Below are positions 47,158 to 60,944 of a DNA stretch of 64,000 nt, one piece after another. Within the stretch, counting starts at the first letter, position 1, and each line of letters opens with the position of its first letter. The stretch spans positions 628,501-692,500 of the forward strand of contig OZ025281.1 in NCBI GenBank assembly GCA_964019165.1. The letters run 5' to 3'. Source of the DNA: Mastigias papua. Taxonomy: Eukaryota; Cnidaria; Scyphozoa; Rhizostomeae; Mastigiidae. Both the position numbers and the translations under genes were made by a program. The notes below the pieces were generated by a model that was not told the origin of the DNA, made no database searches, and saw only the letters and a program-made list of their open reading frames with translations.

Positions 47158-49343
47158 TCATCTTATTAAGATGCTAACATCAGCTGGTAACTTGTGCACA
47201 CCATCCCAGTTTGGAATATGACATCCATAATTTCCAGAATATATTCCCGTTGAACAACCTCCACGTGTGCCAACACCCAGAAATGAGTCCGGCGAGGAAC
47301 AATCATTCTGCTCATTAGCACCTATCCCAATCCGGACTTTACCCATGGCGTTAATACCCTCGCTATTACAATTCGGCTGCAGCTTACTGCCCGACAGCAA
47401 ACTCAACCACTTTGAGCGACCAATAGATGTACCTAGCAAGAGATGCAAGTCACGAGGCACTAAAACAGCACACCAGCGTAATGATTTAGAATAATCACTA
47501 AAAATCACTGTTAATCATTTCCGCAATCATACTACTGATCCATAAAAACTGGATGAATTGATCGGTGATTGATCAATTAACTATTTTATATTTAGACTAA
47601 TCTTACTGCCTCATGTAAGGGCAACAATCATCAGAGTAAACGTGATCAAATCATCTTAACTCATGATTAGTGATTGGCAATAATGTTATCTAATCAAAAA
47701 CAACTCATACCTTGTTGTCCTGAGCTAAACAGACTTATCATTGATGAACCACTTTTGGTTATCTCCAAGTATGATTTACTTCCCGATCTATCGAAAACCA
47801 GGCATATCTTTGTGAATGCTAGTTTATTAAAAGCATCGAACTTAGCCTCCTCTCGGTCCATTCCCTTATCGAGATCGAACACATGATTGTATGTATTTGA
47901 CGATGTCCAATAACTGGCACTGTATTGAAATGTACTCTGTGAAAGACAAGGTTGTAACAAAGTCATTAGGTTATGGAATGTCACAAATTCTCATCAACAA
48001 TTTATGAATTACCAGTGATTATACAATTGAGCCTCCTGTCTACGCCACATCATCTTAATTCTCTGGTAATTTGGAGCCCTAGAAAGAACAGGTGTCACAG
48101 AGGAGACCAATTCCTCACATTTACAAGTATTCAGCAATCATTACAATTCAAATCAATATTATCTATACAACACGACTAACAGATTCATCAACTGCAGCCT
48201 CCCATCAATCAACTTGCAAAATAAACTTCGAAAAGACAACACAAAGCAATAGAGTTTTGTAAGGTTTAAAAGCAAATACCTTACGTGGTCCATAATATAT
48301 CAATCTTTTATATCAAAATATGGCATTATAGTCAAATCACATAGTACCTTTGTTCCGTGAGTCTTCATAACAAGAGTCCAACCCCATCCAGAACATTCTC
48401 CCATTGAACTCATCACACAATAGTGATATCCCATTCCACTTAATTTGTAAACTCCATTTGTTGTAAATCCAGATTGGTAAACATCAGTGCAACTCGAAAA
48501 TTCTAAAATTATTTTAAACAAACAATATCATCTATAGAATAGCGAAAGGAACTTTCCATTTGTGATGAAAGCTAAATTACATTTCAAAGCATCCAAGAAA
48601 TCAAACTGTCTCTGCCTTCTACAATAAATACAAACTTTATCAAAATTTTAGAAAGCTAACGCAGTATAATTAGAGATCCAGTAGAACACATGAATTGAAA
48701 ATATCATATGGAATCAATCACTCCCAAATGTACCCATACCTCGACCATTTTCACATCTTGCTCCACTCAACATATTACCACATATGCATCGATAACCAGG
48801 TTCGCTACATGTATCCACACATTTTCCTCCATTTTCACATGGTGACAGTTTTGTGCAGCTTTGTCCATCCTAGAATCAAACATAACTAATCATACATTGA
48901 ATAAATGATAAAATAAATGCTTACCATATGGCAAAAAACTAAAATGGAATTGGCATTGACAAAAAGTAATTGTCAAGTTCGTCAATTGATGCTTCCTTAT
49001 GTAACATTATGCAGAAGGTTCTCACCTTTCTCTCTAATTCATTTGTTGTTAAGTAGATCCAACCACTTTTTGTAACCAAATTTTTATTCAATCCACGACC
49101 AACCAACTCACAACTTCCATCAACTTTCTTGTAGTTAACTGCTTTACAATCAGATAATGAGATGCAACGTAGAACACACTGTCTCAATCCTTTAACGATG
49201 ATAGTCTTTAAAATCGATCCGATGTCGGTTATATTGTTGAGAACAATGCTAAAATCAGCATAACTAACACAATCAAGTCTCAAAATGCTTTCGTACGACA
49301 ATCCGATGAATGACACAAACAGAAACAGTTGTAGTGTCCTCAT
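47158..49343 (-). CDS. Copy B: secreted PAN-EGF-fibrinogen/intelectin-like protein
   Basis: Coding exons 49343-49026, 48869-48740, 48502-48348, 47936-47711 and 47432-47158 have exactly the lengths seen in copy A (318, 130, 155, 226, 275) and give 367 residues. The signal peptide MRTLQLFLFVSFIGLS is of the copy A type. The PAN and EGF exons and the intron between them are nearly identical to copy C. The third exon matches copy E. The end exon has Cys at 336 and 347 as in A, but its loops (TRGGCSTG and HIPNWDGVHK) differ. In the intelectin-like site it reads ANEQNDC, where the others have NNE. Intact and likely expressed. Confidence 0.86.
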
Positions 49344-49464
49344 ATCCGTAACTATGTCATCGACGAAGAAATTGTAAAAACTCCAATCGCAAGCCCAAGG
49401 AAGATGTATAGTGAAGAATGCCTAGCACTATTTAACATACAAGAAAGCACCATGCACAAATCAA

Positions 49465-49535
49465 ACACCTCATTGCATGGCAACGCTGCAGGAACTTGGC
49501 AAGTTGCATCTAACAACCTGTTATGTATTGATTCC
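49465..49535 (-). promoter_or_regulatory. Upstream block conserved before copies B, C and D (copy B)
   Basis: CATTGCATGGCAAC, then CTTGGCAAGTTGCATCTAAC and AACCTGTTAT, recur in the same order and spacing upstream of C and D. It lies 120-190 bases upstream of the start codon. It may be proximal promoter or simply duplicated flank. Confidence 0.45.
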
Positions 49536-50017
49536 AGGTGTATGTAAATTTATATTCTGTGGGAACCAATAACATTACCATACACAATCTTTATGTAATT
49601 TTAAATTTCTCTTTTCAAATTCATTTCATTGCTAATGAATGCACCTTAGTATACCTTCAATCCATAAAAGTATAGCTTTCTGCATACCTTTAGCTGTTTG
49701 CTACCCACTAAAAATCTCTCAAGATTTTGAAAAGACTACAAATGGGTCGCTCGTCAATGTAAAGTTTAGACTTGTAACATATCCAAATGTTGTTACACGT
49801 GGCTAATATTAGATAACTAAGAACACGCTAAAGTACCACTTAAAGGAGGAACATAATGATGATGAAATGAACAAGGCAACTTGTAAAACTAAAACAGAGA
49901 ACTGAAAGAAAAACATTGCAAGGAATACAAATATATTAACTATTTCATATTATGTGTCATAGTTTATAGTCACCTGTCATATATTAAAGAGAGCTAATAA
50001 CTATAGATAAAATTTCA

Positions 50018-50122
50018 TCTCTTTCTCCCCTCCCCTCCCCTTCCCTCCCCTTCCCTTCCCTTCCCGTCCCTCCACCTCCCCTCTTCTACTCTTTCCTGTC
50101 CTCTCCTCTCCTCTTCTCTCCT
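50018..50122. repeat. Polypyrimidine tract (CCCTT/CTCTC-rich)
   Basis: About 105 bases are almost pure C and T on the plus strand, with mirror-like CCCTTCCC runs. Such purine-pyrimidine tracts can form triplex DNA. Confidence 0.9.
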
Positions 50123-50515
50123 ACAACCCATTGGTTCTCGTTTCCCAATCGGTCTAGAGCTATTCCCAATTCTACAGAGTAATGAAGGAGATCACCCTTC
50201 ACTAAGGTAAACTGATACAATTTCTGAATTGAAACTATATGACGTCATTAGATATTAGTTTAAAATCCAAAAGTGTTGCCATTATATCGCCTATTGCAAC
50301 AGTACATCAGGTGTAGAGGACAAACCAATCAGTCGCAAAAAGGACAAGACCGGTTCTGTCAGAAAGACCATGGTGGTCAGGGCTTAACATAAAAATACAC
50401 CATTCTGGGATCGATGATAGCACCATTCCTCTCTTAAAAATTAACTTCCCCCCTTAAGGGGAATTCTATACAGGTGGGAAAAGTTACCATAGGTCGTCAA
50501 GAAATCACGTGCTGT

Positions 50516-53055
50516 TCACTTTATCAAAATGCTTACGTCAGCAGGAAGACTTTGATAGTAATTCCCCGATTCAAAAATTCTGCCACCGTTTCCAGAGTAG
50601 ACTGATACGCCCGGGATTGGACTTGCACCCACGCCGAAAAACGAATCCGGAGTGGCACAGTCATTCTCATTGTTTCCAATGATTCCAATGCGAATGGTGC
50701 TAACGGCATTAATACCCTCGCTGTTGCACTTCAGCTGCAATCGGCTGCCAGATAGAAGATTCAGCCATGTCGACCGACCAAAAGATGTACCTATCAAATG
50801 AAAGCAATGAAATTACCTAAACATAATAAATAACAGATGCACATCATTTTAAATCATGCATAACAGAACAAGACAATAAATATCAATTTATAGAAAAGTA
50901 CTTGATTGAGTAATTGATTGACTGATTGATTGATTGACTGATTGGTTGAATGATTGATTGACTGATTGATTGATTCACTGGCTTATTGATAGATTGAATG
51001 ATTGATTGATTAATTGAGTGATTGATTGATCGATTGATTGATTGATCGACGTTTACAATGAGCTTCATACTCCATGATAATGATGATTATAATGATCAAA
51101 GTCCTGATTAGTGATTGAAACTATTATCAAGTAATCAAAAACACATCATACCTTGTTGTCCTGAACTAAACAGACTTATCATTGATGAACCACTTTTAGT
51201 TATCTCCAAATATGATTTACTTCCCGATCTATCGAAAACCAGGCATATCTTTGTGAATGCTAGTTTATTAAAAGCATCGAACTTAGCCTCCTCTCGGTCC
51301 ATTCCCTTATCGAGGTCGAACACATGATTGTATGTATTTGACGATGTCCAATAATTGGCACTGTATTGAAATGTACTCTGTCAAAGACAGATAATTCTAA
51401 CATCAAAAAGAAGCAAGACTATGCTTAATGATTGTATGAACTGAATTGATTGAAGCAAACAGTGGGTAAATTCAAAATTATTTTAGATAAATTACAGAAT
51501 GTGCCAAAACATATACAGACAATAATTTTCGGATAAATAGGCAAATAAGATCGTCCACCCATTCAAGTATTTTGGAATTCTCTTACAAACAGTCTCAAAG
51601 CCCAGCTCTATGTAAACAGAACGTTTATTCCTTCTCTCTTTTGGGCTCCTCAGCAGGGATGAGCAGGTGTCAATTGGCCAAACAATATGGTTGCTTGGAT
51701 GCCACATGTCTCCTCCATCCGCATATAAATTCAGTTTCATCTTTCGGCCGTTATCCGACATTTGATACTCTGACGAGTGTCAAACAAAAAAGCTTTACAG
51801 AATGTCTAGAAAATGCTGCCACTCTTTCGTGTGATAATACAATTACATTTGTTAACAGATCCGGACAAACGAGTCACAACACTTCGGACAGTTGATAGTA
51901 TCCAGAAATTCCAGTTGCGTCATGACCAAATTTTCACTCTCAGATTGCAAATATAATTTGCAGCCATGAAACTAAACCTATGAGTAACACAGCATTCAGC
52001 ACTTTCATCACAAACATCATACTAAACTCAAACTGTGTCGTACCTTTGTTCCGTGAGTCTTCATAACAAGAGTCCAACCCCATCCAGAACATTCTCCCAT
52101 TGAACTCATCACACAATAGTGATATCCCATTCCACTTAATTTGTAAACTCCACTTGTTGTAAATCCAGATTGGTAAACATGAGTACAACTTGAAAACTCT
52201 AAAATTATTTTAAACAAACAATATTATCTATAGAATAGCGAAAGGAATTTTCCATTCCATCTGTGATGAAAGCTAAATTACAATTAAAAACATCCAAGAA
52301 ATCAAACTATTTCCGTCTTCTACAATAAATACAAAAATTATCAAAGTGTAGAAAGCTTACGCAGTATAATTAGAGACTTAAAACACATGACAGCAGAACA
52401 CATGACTTGAAAACATCATATGGAATCAATTATTCCCAAATGTACTCATACCTCGAACATTTTCACATCTTGCTCCACTCAACATATTACCACAAATACA
52501 TCGATAGCCAGGTTCACTACATGTATCCACACATTTTCCTCCATTTTCACATGGTGACAGTTTTGTGCAGCTTTGTCCATCCTAGAATCAAACATAACTA
52601 ATCATACATTGAATAAATGATAAAATAAATGCTTACCATATGGCAAAAAACTAAAATGGAATTGGCATTGACAAAAAGTAATTGTCAAGTTCGTCAATTG
52701 ATGCTTCCTTATGTAACATTATGCAGAAGGTTCTCACCTTTCTCTCTAATTCATTTGTTGTTAAGTAGATCCAACCACTTTTTGTAACCAAATTTTTATT
52801 CAATCCACGACCAACCAACTCACAACTTCCATCAACTTTCTTGTAGTTAACTGCTTTACAATCAGATAATGAGATGCAATGTAAAACACACTGCCTCAAT
52901 CCTTTAACGATGGTAGTCTTTAAAATTGATCCGGTATCGGTTATATTGTTGAGAACAATACTAAAATCAGCATAACTAACACATTCAAGTCTCAGAATGC
53001 TTTCGTGCGACAATCCGATGAATGTCAAGACTGCAAACAGTTGTATTGCCCTCAT
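50516..53055 (-). CDS. Copy C: secreted PAN-EGF-fibrinogen/intelectin-like protein
   Basis: Coding exons 53055-52738, 52581-52452, 52198-52044, 51377-51152 and 50790-50516 give 367 residues with the same exon lengths and phases as the other copies. The signal peptide MRAIQLFAVLTFIGLS is of the copy D type, whereas the mature PAN domain, EGF domain and intron 1 follow copy B almost base for base. The end exon lacks the extra Cys pair (Pro at 336, Arg at 347). Its loops read ASPIPGVSV and RIFESGNYYQS. Intron 3 is of the long type shared with D and E. The upstream in-frame ATG (53100) would extend the protein by 15 residues, but the MR start is the one shared by all copies. Confidence 0.86.
50900..51050. 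repeat. TGAT/ATTG microsatellite in intron 4 of copy C
   Basis: A long imperfect run of ATTGATTG with ACTG variants. Shorter runs of the same repeat occupy the same intron of copies A (about 40806-40855), D (57190-57245) and E (62080-62140). It is nearly absent from B. Confidence 0.93.
51400..51880. other. Unexplained block in intron 3 of copy C
   Basis: Intron 3 of copy C (51378-52043) carries two overlapping open frames: plus 51572-51895 (107 residues) and minus 51761-51492 (89 residues). Neither shows a family I know. I do not find the sequence in copies D or E at the same place, although the part next to exon 3 (from about 51880) is shared with E. It may be a small insertion of unknown origin. 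Confidence 0.35.
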
Positions 53056-53154
53056 ATCCATAAATTTGTCAACGATGAAGAAATGTGTTATAAAAACCAA
53101 ATGAAGAAATGCAGTGAAGAAAGCCTAGCACCAAAACATTATCTAGTGACAGCA

Positions 53155-53275
53155 ATTTGCATACCTGACAACACCATGCATACTTCCAGCTGCATATTGC
53201 ATGGCAACTACGAATGAATCTGGCAAGCTGCATCTAACAACCTGTTATTTATTGATACCAGGCATTTCTAAATTC
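53155..53275 (-). promoter_or_regulatory. Upstream block conserved before copies B, C and D (copy C)
   Basis: It contains an octamer-type ATTTGCAT (53155-53162), TGCATATTGCATGGCAAC, GGCAAGCTGCATCTAACA and ACCTGTTATTTATTGATACC. The order and spacing match copy D closely and copy B in part. It lies 100-220 bases upstream of the start. Confidence 0.5.
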
Positions 53276-54720
<1,445 letters not shown>

Positions 54721-57700
54721 TCATTTTACTAAAATGCTCACATCAGCAGGAAGGTTTTGGACGTGTGCTCCAGACGGGTACCCTCTACCACCATTTCCAG
54801 AGTAGACGAAAACATCAGGGATAGTGTTTCCTCCAACACCGAAAAATGAATCCGGAGTGGCACAATCATGCTCGTTATTTCCAACTATCCCAATGCGGAC
54901 TTTGCCCAGGACGCTGAAACCTTCTCTACTGCAATAAGGTTGCAACCTACTGCCAGGTAGAAGATCCAACCATCTTGAACGACCAATATACATTTCTATA
55001 GAAAGATATCAAGGAAGGAAGCCGTAAGTATATAATTTTTTGAAACATCTTAATTCTTTCATAATGATTAAATTACAATTGTACACCTCACTAATAACAG
55101 TCAGTGTAAGAATTGACTGTTTCAACATTGGTAGATAATATGTTAACAATAAAACAAAAGTGATAATACTACACATAAATAAAAAAAAACAAAAAATGAA
55201 CAGGAAAAGAAAAAATAGAAATACAAAAGTCACGATTAGACGTCCATCAGGTCTGGATTAGACCATTCTCTGTTTCGGCAGCAAAATATATAATAAGTAC
55301 AGCGAATAGCTACGTTCATGATTTTTGAAACTTCATGACGCTGAAGGGTCTCTGACTTGTCCAAGTCTTTCATTACATTGATCAGTGAATCACACGAATT
55401 ATCCAGGACACCTAATGCGCTAATTGAAACATTCACAAAGTGTATGTACCGCATTATATGAAGACGATAGCGACAGATAACAAGGCATTTCCATTTATTC
55501 AACTTACGATCACTGTTGACGTTGAGATTACTGCCGTGTTCACTCTGATGAGCGCTCGGAGGCGCTCGGAGGACCTCGAAGGACCTCGGAGGTGCTTGGA
55601 GGAGCTCAACTCAATCAATGTTTATTGTGCAAGATAAGATGCGGTCTAAATGTATCCCCAATAAATAAAGCTTGGTGTTGGAAATCAAAGTAACTCAGCA
55701 TAAATAGACCATTCAGCGAAATATGAAAAACTTTTTGAAAGACACAAGAGAACCGAATCGTGCCTCCAATTGTATATAATTATATATCATTATAATTATT
55801 ATAATATATAATAATACATTATATAACATATAACTATATATATAATATATATTCATTTATATATTATTTATATATATATATATATATCTATAAATATATA
55901 TATATTATAGCAATAATAATAATAACAATAATAAAGACTAATTTATTTTAAGTTGGCTAATAATGACAACAAGTATAGTTATATAGAGCTAATTAAGGCC
56001 AACTACCAACATGAACTAAATAAAGTAAACGGTAGAAAGTTAAGTAAGTTAATTTATATTAGATAAAACCTACCCCAAGAAAAAAAGTTTTGCACAATCT
56101 ACATTCAAGCTTCATTGCGCAAGATCCTAATTCTTTTGTAAAGGCCACTAATGATTGGGACTCTCAAAAATTGGGAGGTAGCATTTGTCGCAGTTTTTGA
56201 CCCATATATTGCACTGTTTCTATACCATTTGAGGTTGTCTTGATTTTTGGAATGCCAAGTGTATTCTTATTCCGCAAGTTATACTGTGTATCTCTTGGCT
56301 TAAAAAGCTCTCTAATGACGCTGAGATTTAGGCCATTTTTGATTTTGTAAATTTCAATCATCAAGTATTGTAGGTTGCGTTGGTGAACAGACACTCCCTT
56401 GTTTAATTTTAGTAAATGAGGAGATGAAATGAAATCATTTGCATTGCAGCAATGACAAGTAGGAAATGTAGGCATTTGATACTCAGCTGCTACTAAACAT
56501 AAATCAGTGCCTAATTTTAGTGTGGTCTTAGCCACTGATAGTTTTGGCAACTGATAATTCTGGAGTCTCAGTTAACAGTCTATAAGGAACAAGACATTGT
56601 GTACTGTAATGACAAATCATATAAAAACACTTCTGAAAGTCAAATCTTGAGCATAAGTAAGATCGAGGATAAGTCATGCTTGCTCCGCGTCTTTGCAAAG
56701 AATAGACAAAATGATGCTGTATTTTTAAGATTGGTCTACAACGGGGATCCCCGACAATTTCTTAGTTAAGGTCAAACGCAGTAAAAATAACACGAAGCCG
56801 AACCACACACTGCATGTAACATACTGACACTTGATTAGTTTATACACTGTGTATAACTAAGTTAAAAATAAATAATTCCATAATTGAATTGCACGTGCTT
56901 CTGTGATCTGAACTAACTCACACCAGTGAAAGCAACGATACTACGATTGGGACTAAATGTTTTCTGACAGTTCTGGAGAAAGCTTGGTGCTGAAAACACG
57001 AACCTAGCGTGGGCCAATAAAACCTCAATGGGGGGCCGCAGTTTCGACACCACTGGCCGAGGGTGTGTAGTGCTTCCAAAAATTTTTGCTCAAGTCACTC
57101 AGAAACAACCTGGAAATATTGGTATAGCCGAAATGTCCTACGTCAACAGCTGGTAATTTAATGATCTGACGATGCCTGATCGATATTGATGACCAACTGA
57201 CTGATTGATCGACTGATTGGTTGAATGATTGATTGAGTGACTAACTTATTGAAATAATGAGTGATTAATTAATACAGTTATTTATCAATATATTCACTGA
57301 TTGATAAACATTTTTAAGGATGATTCAAGTTCAGATTTCACCAGTTCTGATACTTTCAGATACAGTCATCAAGGTAATTCACATGAAGATATCAATGATT
57401 ACAATCAATCAACATGATTACAGATCATCTAAGCTCATGATAAGTGATTAGCGATTTAACCAAAAATTCATCATACCATGTGGTCCTGTAGAAAACAGAT
57501 TTTCTAATGATGCAGCACTCCTAGACAACTCCAGATATGATTTACTTCCCGACATGTCGAAAACGAAGCACATCTTTGTGAATGCTAGTTTATTAAAAGC
57601 ATCGAACTTAGCCTCCTCTCGGTCCATTCCCTTATCGAGGTCGAACACATGATTGTATGTATTTGACGATGTCCAATAATTGGCACTGTATTGAAATGTA

Positions 57701-59413
57701 CTCTGTGAAAGACAAATGATTTTAAAACCAGAAAAAGAAGTAAGGCTCTTTTAATTTTTATATGCCACACATACACTGAATTAAACGATGGATCGATTTA
57801 AAAGTACACTCTACTTTGATTGGCTAAACTCTGCTTCGCAATAAGTACCGACTGAATCGAATCTGCATAGCTGACTCTACCTGCACTTATTCAGTCAATA
57901 CGCATTTACTTGCTTCTAAGGAGCGGCTTATAACCAACTGACTTTCATTGAAATTTAGCAAGATATTAACAATCAACTATTGAATATCAACCCAACATGG
58001 ACTGTCTTTATTGACTATTGAACAAAAATCTTAGGGCTCAGAAGGCGATTCGTTTTTAGAGACAAAATTCATACTCTAAAGTTCCTCGATGGCCTTCAAT
58101 TACAGTGAAAATACAATTTTTCGTTGGTACTTCCTTTAAAACTACTCTCCTGTTACACAAAGACTATTCTGAAGAACCATGAAACCTCATGATGAATTGA
58201 GCATTGACGAAACATATATCCTAACAAATATGCATGCACAAACACCTCATAACACTTCAATTACCTAAAAGAATAAAAGAATCTCAGTAGGCTGCACATA
58301 TACTTTCAAAATACACATAAATTTTGAAACCATGAAACCAAAATTACAACCAACACAGCCTATCATTCAGCATTCATATCGAAACATCATACTAAACTCA
58401 AACTGTGTCTTACCTTTGTTCCGTGAGTCTTCATAACAAGAGTCCAACCCCATCCAGAACATTCTCCCATTGAACTCATCACACAATAGTGATATCCCAT
58501 TCCACTTAATTTATAAACTCCACTTGTTGTAAATCCAGATTGGTAAATATTAGTGCAACTCGAAAACTCTACAATTAGATCAAACACATACTATAACCTG
58601 TAGAATAACGAAGGGAACTTTCCATTCCATTTATGAAAGCTGGACTACATCACCTAAAATCCACGAGATCGAGCAATCTTCATCTTTTGTTAATAACGCA
58701 GAAACTATGAAACATGTAACAAGCTCCAGCAGTTCATGACGCTCATGTATAATTCAAATCAGAGTCCTACAACAGCTATGAATTGAAGACATTACATGCA
58801 ATCAATCTGTACCTGTACCAAATGTACTCATACCTCGAACATTTTCACATCTTGCTCCACTGGTCATATTACCACAAATACATCGATAGCCAGGTTCACT
58901 ACATGTATCCACACATTTTCCTCCATTTTCACATGGTGACAGTTTTGTGCAGTTTGGTCCAGTCTATTGTGAAACAACACGCATATACGTATGAGTGAAA
59001 AATTCAATGTTTATGATGGATTTGATATTAAAGAAAGTAACAGTCAAGTCATCAAATTATGCTTCCTTATGTAACATTATGCAGAAGGTTCTCACCTTTC
59101 TCTCTAATTCATTTGTTGTTAAGTAGATCCAACCACTTTTTGTAACCAAATTTTTATTCAATCCACGACCAACCAACTCACAACTTCCATCAACTTTCTT
59201 GTAGTTAACTGCTTTACAATCAGATAATGAGATGCAATGTAGAACACACTGTCTCAATCTTTTAACGATTATAGTCTTTAAAATCGATCCGATGTCGGTT
59301 ATATTGTTGAGAACAATGCTAAAATCAGCATAACTAACACATTCAAGTCTCAAAATGCTTTCGTACGACAATCCGATGAATGTCAAGACTGCAAACAGTT
59401 GTATTGCCCTCAT
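54721..59413 (-). CDS. Copy D: secreted PAN-EGF-fibrinogen/intelectin-like protein
   Basis: Coding exons 59413-59096, 58963-58834, 58568-58414, 57702-57477 and 54995-54721 give 367 residues. Exon lengths and phases equal those of the other copies, but intron 4 has grown to about 2.5 kb by insertion of a LINE and other repeats. The EGF domain opens with TGPNC instead of DGQSC. The middle block is the most divergent of the five (LELSRSAASLENLFSTGPHG). The end exon starts EMYIGRSRW, has GNNEHDC at the intelectin-like site, lacks the extra Cys pair (Pro 336, Arg 347), and has loops GNTIPDVFV and RGYPSGAHVQN. The reading frame is intact. Correct splicing over the enlarged intron is assumed. Confidence 0.82.
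55770..55915. repeat. AT-rich simple repeat
   Basis: Irregular TATA/TTATA runs in intron 4 of copy D, directly beside the 3' end of the LINE fragment. Confidence 0.9.
55916..56560 (-). mobile_element. LINE 3' fragment in intron 4 of copy D
   Basis: The minus frame 56550-56164 contains VHQRNLQYLMIEIYKIKNGL, then YNLRNKNTLG and VQYMGQKLRQMLP, the usual end of CR1/Jockey-type reverse transcriptases. After a break, CRLCKT and VGFI follow (about 56110-56060), and the element ends in an AATAATAATAA-like tail near 55916-55935. It is 5'-truncated and on the same strand as copy D. Confidence 0.75.
56737..57055. mobile_element. Probable hAT-type element relic
   Basis: On the minus strand the right end reads CAGTGGTGTCGAAACTGCGG, which is close to known hAT (Charlie-like) ends. 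The left end CAACGGGGATCCCCGACAAT is a weaker match to the opposite end. The flanking 8 bases do not match each other, so the borders are uncertain. Confidence 0.4.
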
Positions 59414-59537
59414 ATCCGTAAATTTGTCAACGATGAAGAAATGTGTGAAAAATTTCAATTGCAAAAACTAAATGAAGATATGCCCTGAAGAAAGTCTAGC
59501 ACCAAAACAGTATATTACGCATTATCTGGTGAGAGCA

Positions 59538-59650
59538 ATTTGCATACCAAATAGCACCATGCATACTTCCAGCTGCATATTGCATGGCAACTATGTATGA
59601 ACTTGGCAAGCTGCATCTAACAACCTGTTATTTATTGATACCAGGTATTT
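59538..59650 (-). promoter_or_regulatory. Upstream block conserved before copies B, C and D (copy D)
   Basis: ATTTGCAT (59538-59545), TGCATATTGCATGGCAAC, GGCAAGCTGCATCTAACA and ACCTGTTATTTATTGATACC stand in the same order as upstream of copy C, 125-235 bases from the start codon. Confidence 0.5.
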
Positions 59651-60096
59651 CTAAATTCAAATTCGGATTCAATCCTGATAAGTTTCTAGAAGAACTGAAT
59701 TGTCTTCATCATTCTTGGTGCATTGCCAATGAATGAATCTGAAGTCCAGAGCAGGTATGGCTTTCCGAAGAATGCAAACCGTCTACCATCCCTTGTCAAA
59801 TACACACAATTACGAAAGAGCTTGCAAACCGGCCACTCGCTACGGTAGCTATGGTTTAGGGAATGTTGAAAGCTCTTACCAATTCAAAGTGACATCGCAC
59901 ATACCCAACAGTACATAACTCAGCCAAAGAAACATTGAAATTATGAGGTACAATAGAAGATAAAAATATAATTATCATCAACAATAACAAACTAACAGAC
60001 GCATAATAATAAACAGAAACTACAAATGTGGAATAGATATTGTCAACTGGCTGGATCCTCCAATATGAAACGTGTGCTTTATGTCCTAAAGCAGGT

Positions 60097-60245
<149 letters not shown>

Positions 60246-60944
60246 CTTGTCAGATAATAATCGATGCATTCTAATCAGTTGCTGCTTTCCATGAAACTAC
60301 CATCTTCCTCGTTGCAACACGGATAATAAAACTTACACGAGTAAGATAGAATCTGTAAGCAGGTCACTCGTCAACAGGTCAAGCATTATATAACTTTAAA
60401 CATTCTTACCAATTCAAAATGAAATTTTATGTAAGAACTAGACAATCAATAACAAATCAAAAATATCAAATAAATTGATATTATAAATATGGGCATAATT
60501 ATGATGAAAATAAACAAAAGAGTATGCAAAACAAAAAGAGAAAACTGAAGGATAAATATTGAGATGATTATGTCCACTCCATTGATTTACCGACCGTCAA
60601 TCCTCCAATTAGCTTTTTGGGGGCCTATTCCATTTTCAAAATACTTTTCTCCATACTATTAAAAGAATTATTTAAGTACAAGCTTCAGTCCATACAAAGT
60701 CATAAATCCTTCCTCTGTGTTGGGATGTATTTAACATTTGAAGCTCCAGCATGGGGCATATTCTAGGGGGGGGGCTATTTCGAGGGGGCTAGTTCAAGGA
60801 CTTCCAGTATGTGCTCTAGTTTTATAACCGCATGGCAAAAATATTTAATAGAGAGGTAATAATTACGCAGACAGAATGGTATCATTTCATCTCCTTCTCT
60901 ACTCCTCGCTTAACGCCAAAAGGCTGTTGGGAGTCCCATGTTGT

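Larger units (their letters stand above)
49344..50515. other. Intergenic DNA between copies B and C
   Basis: No gene is supported. It holds the upstream block of copy B and a polypyrimidine tract, both listed separately. Confidence 0.6.
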
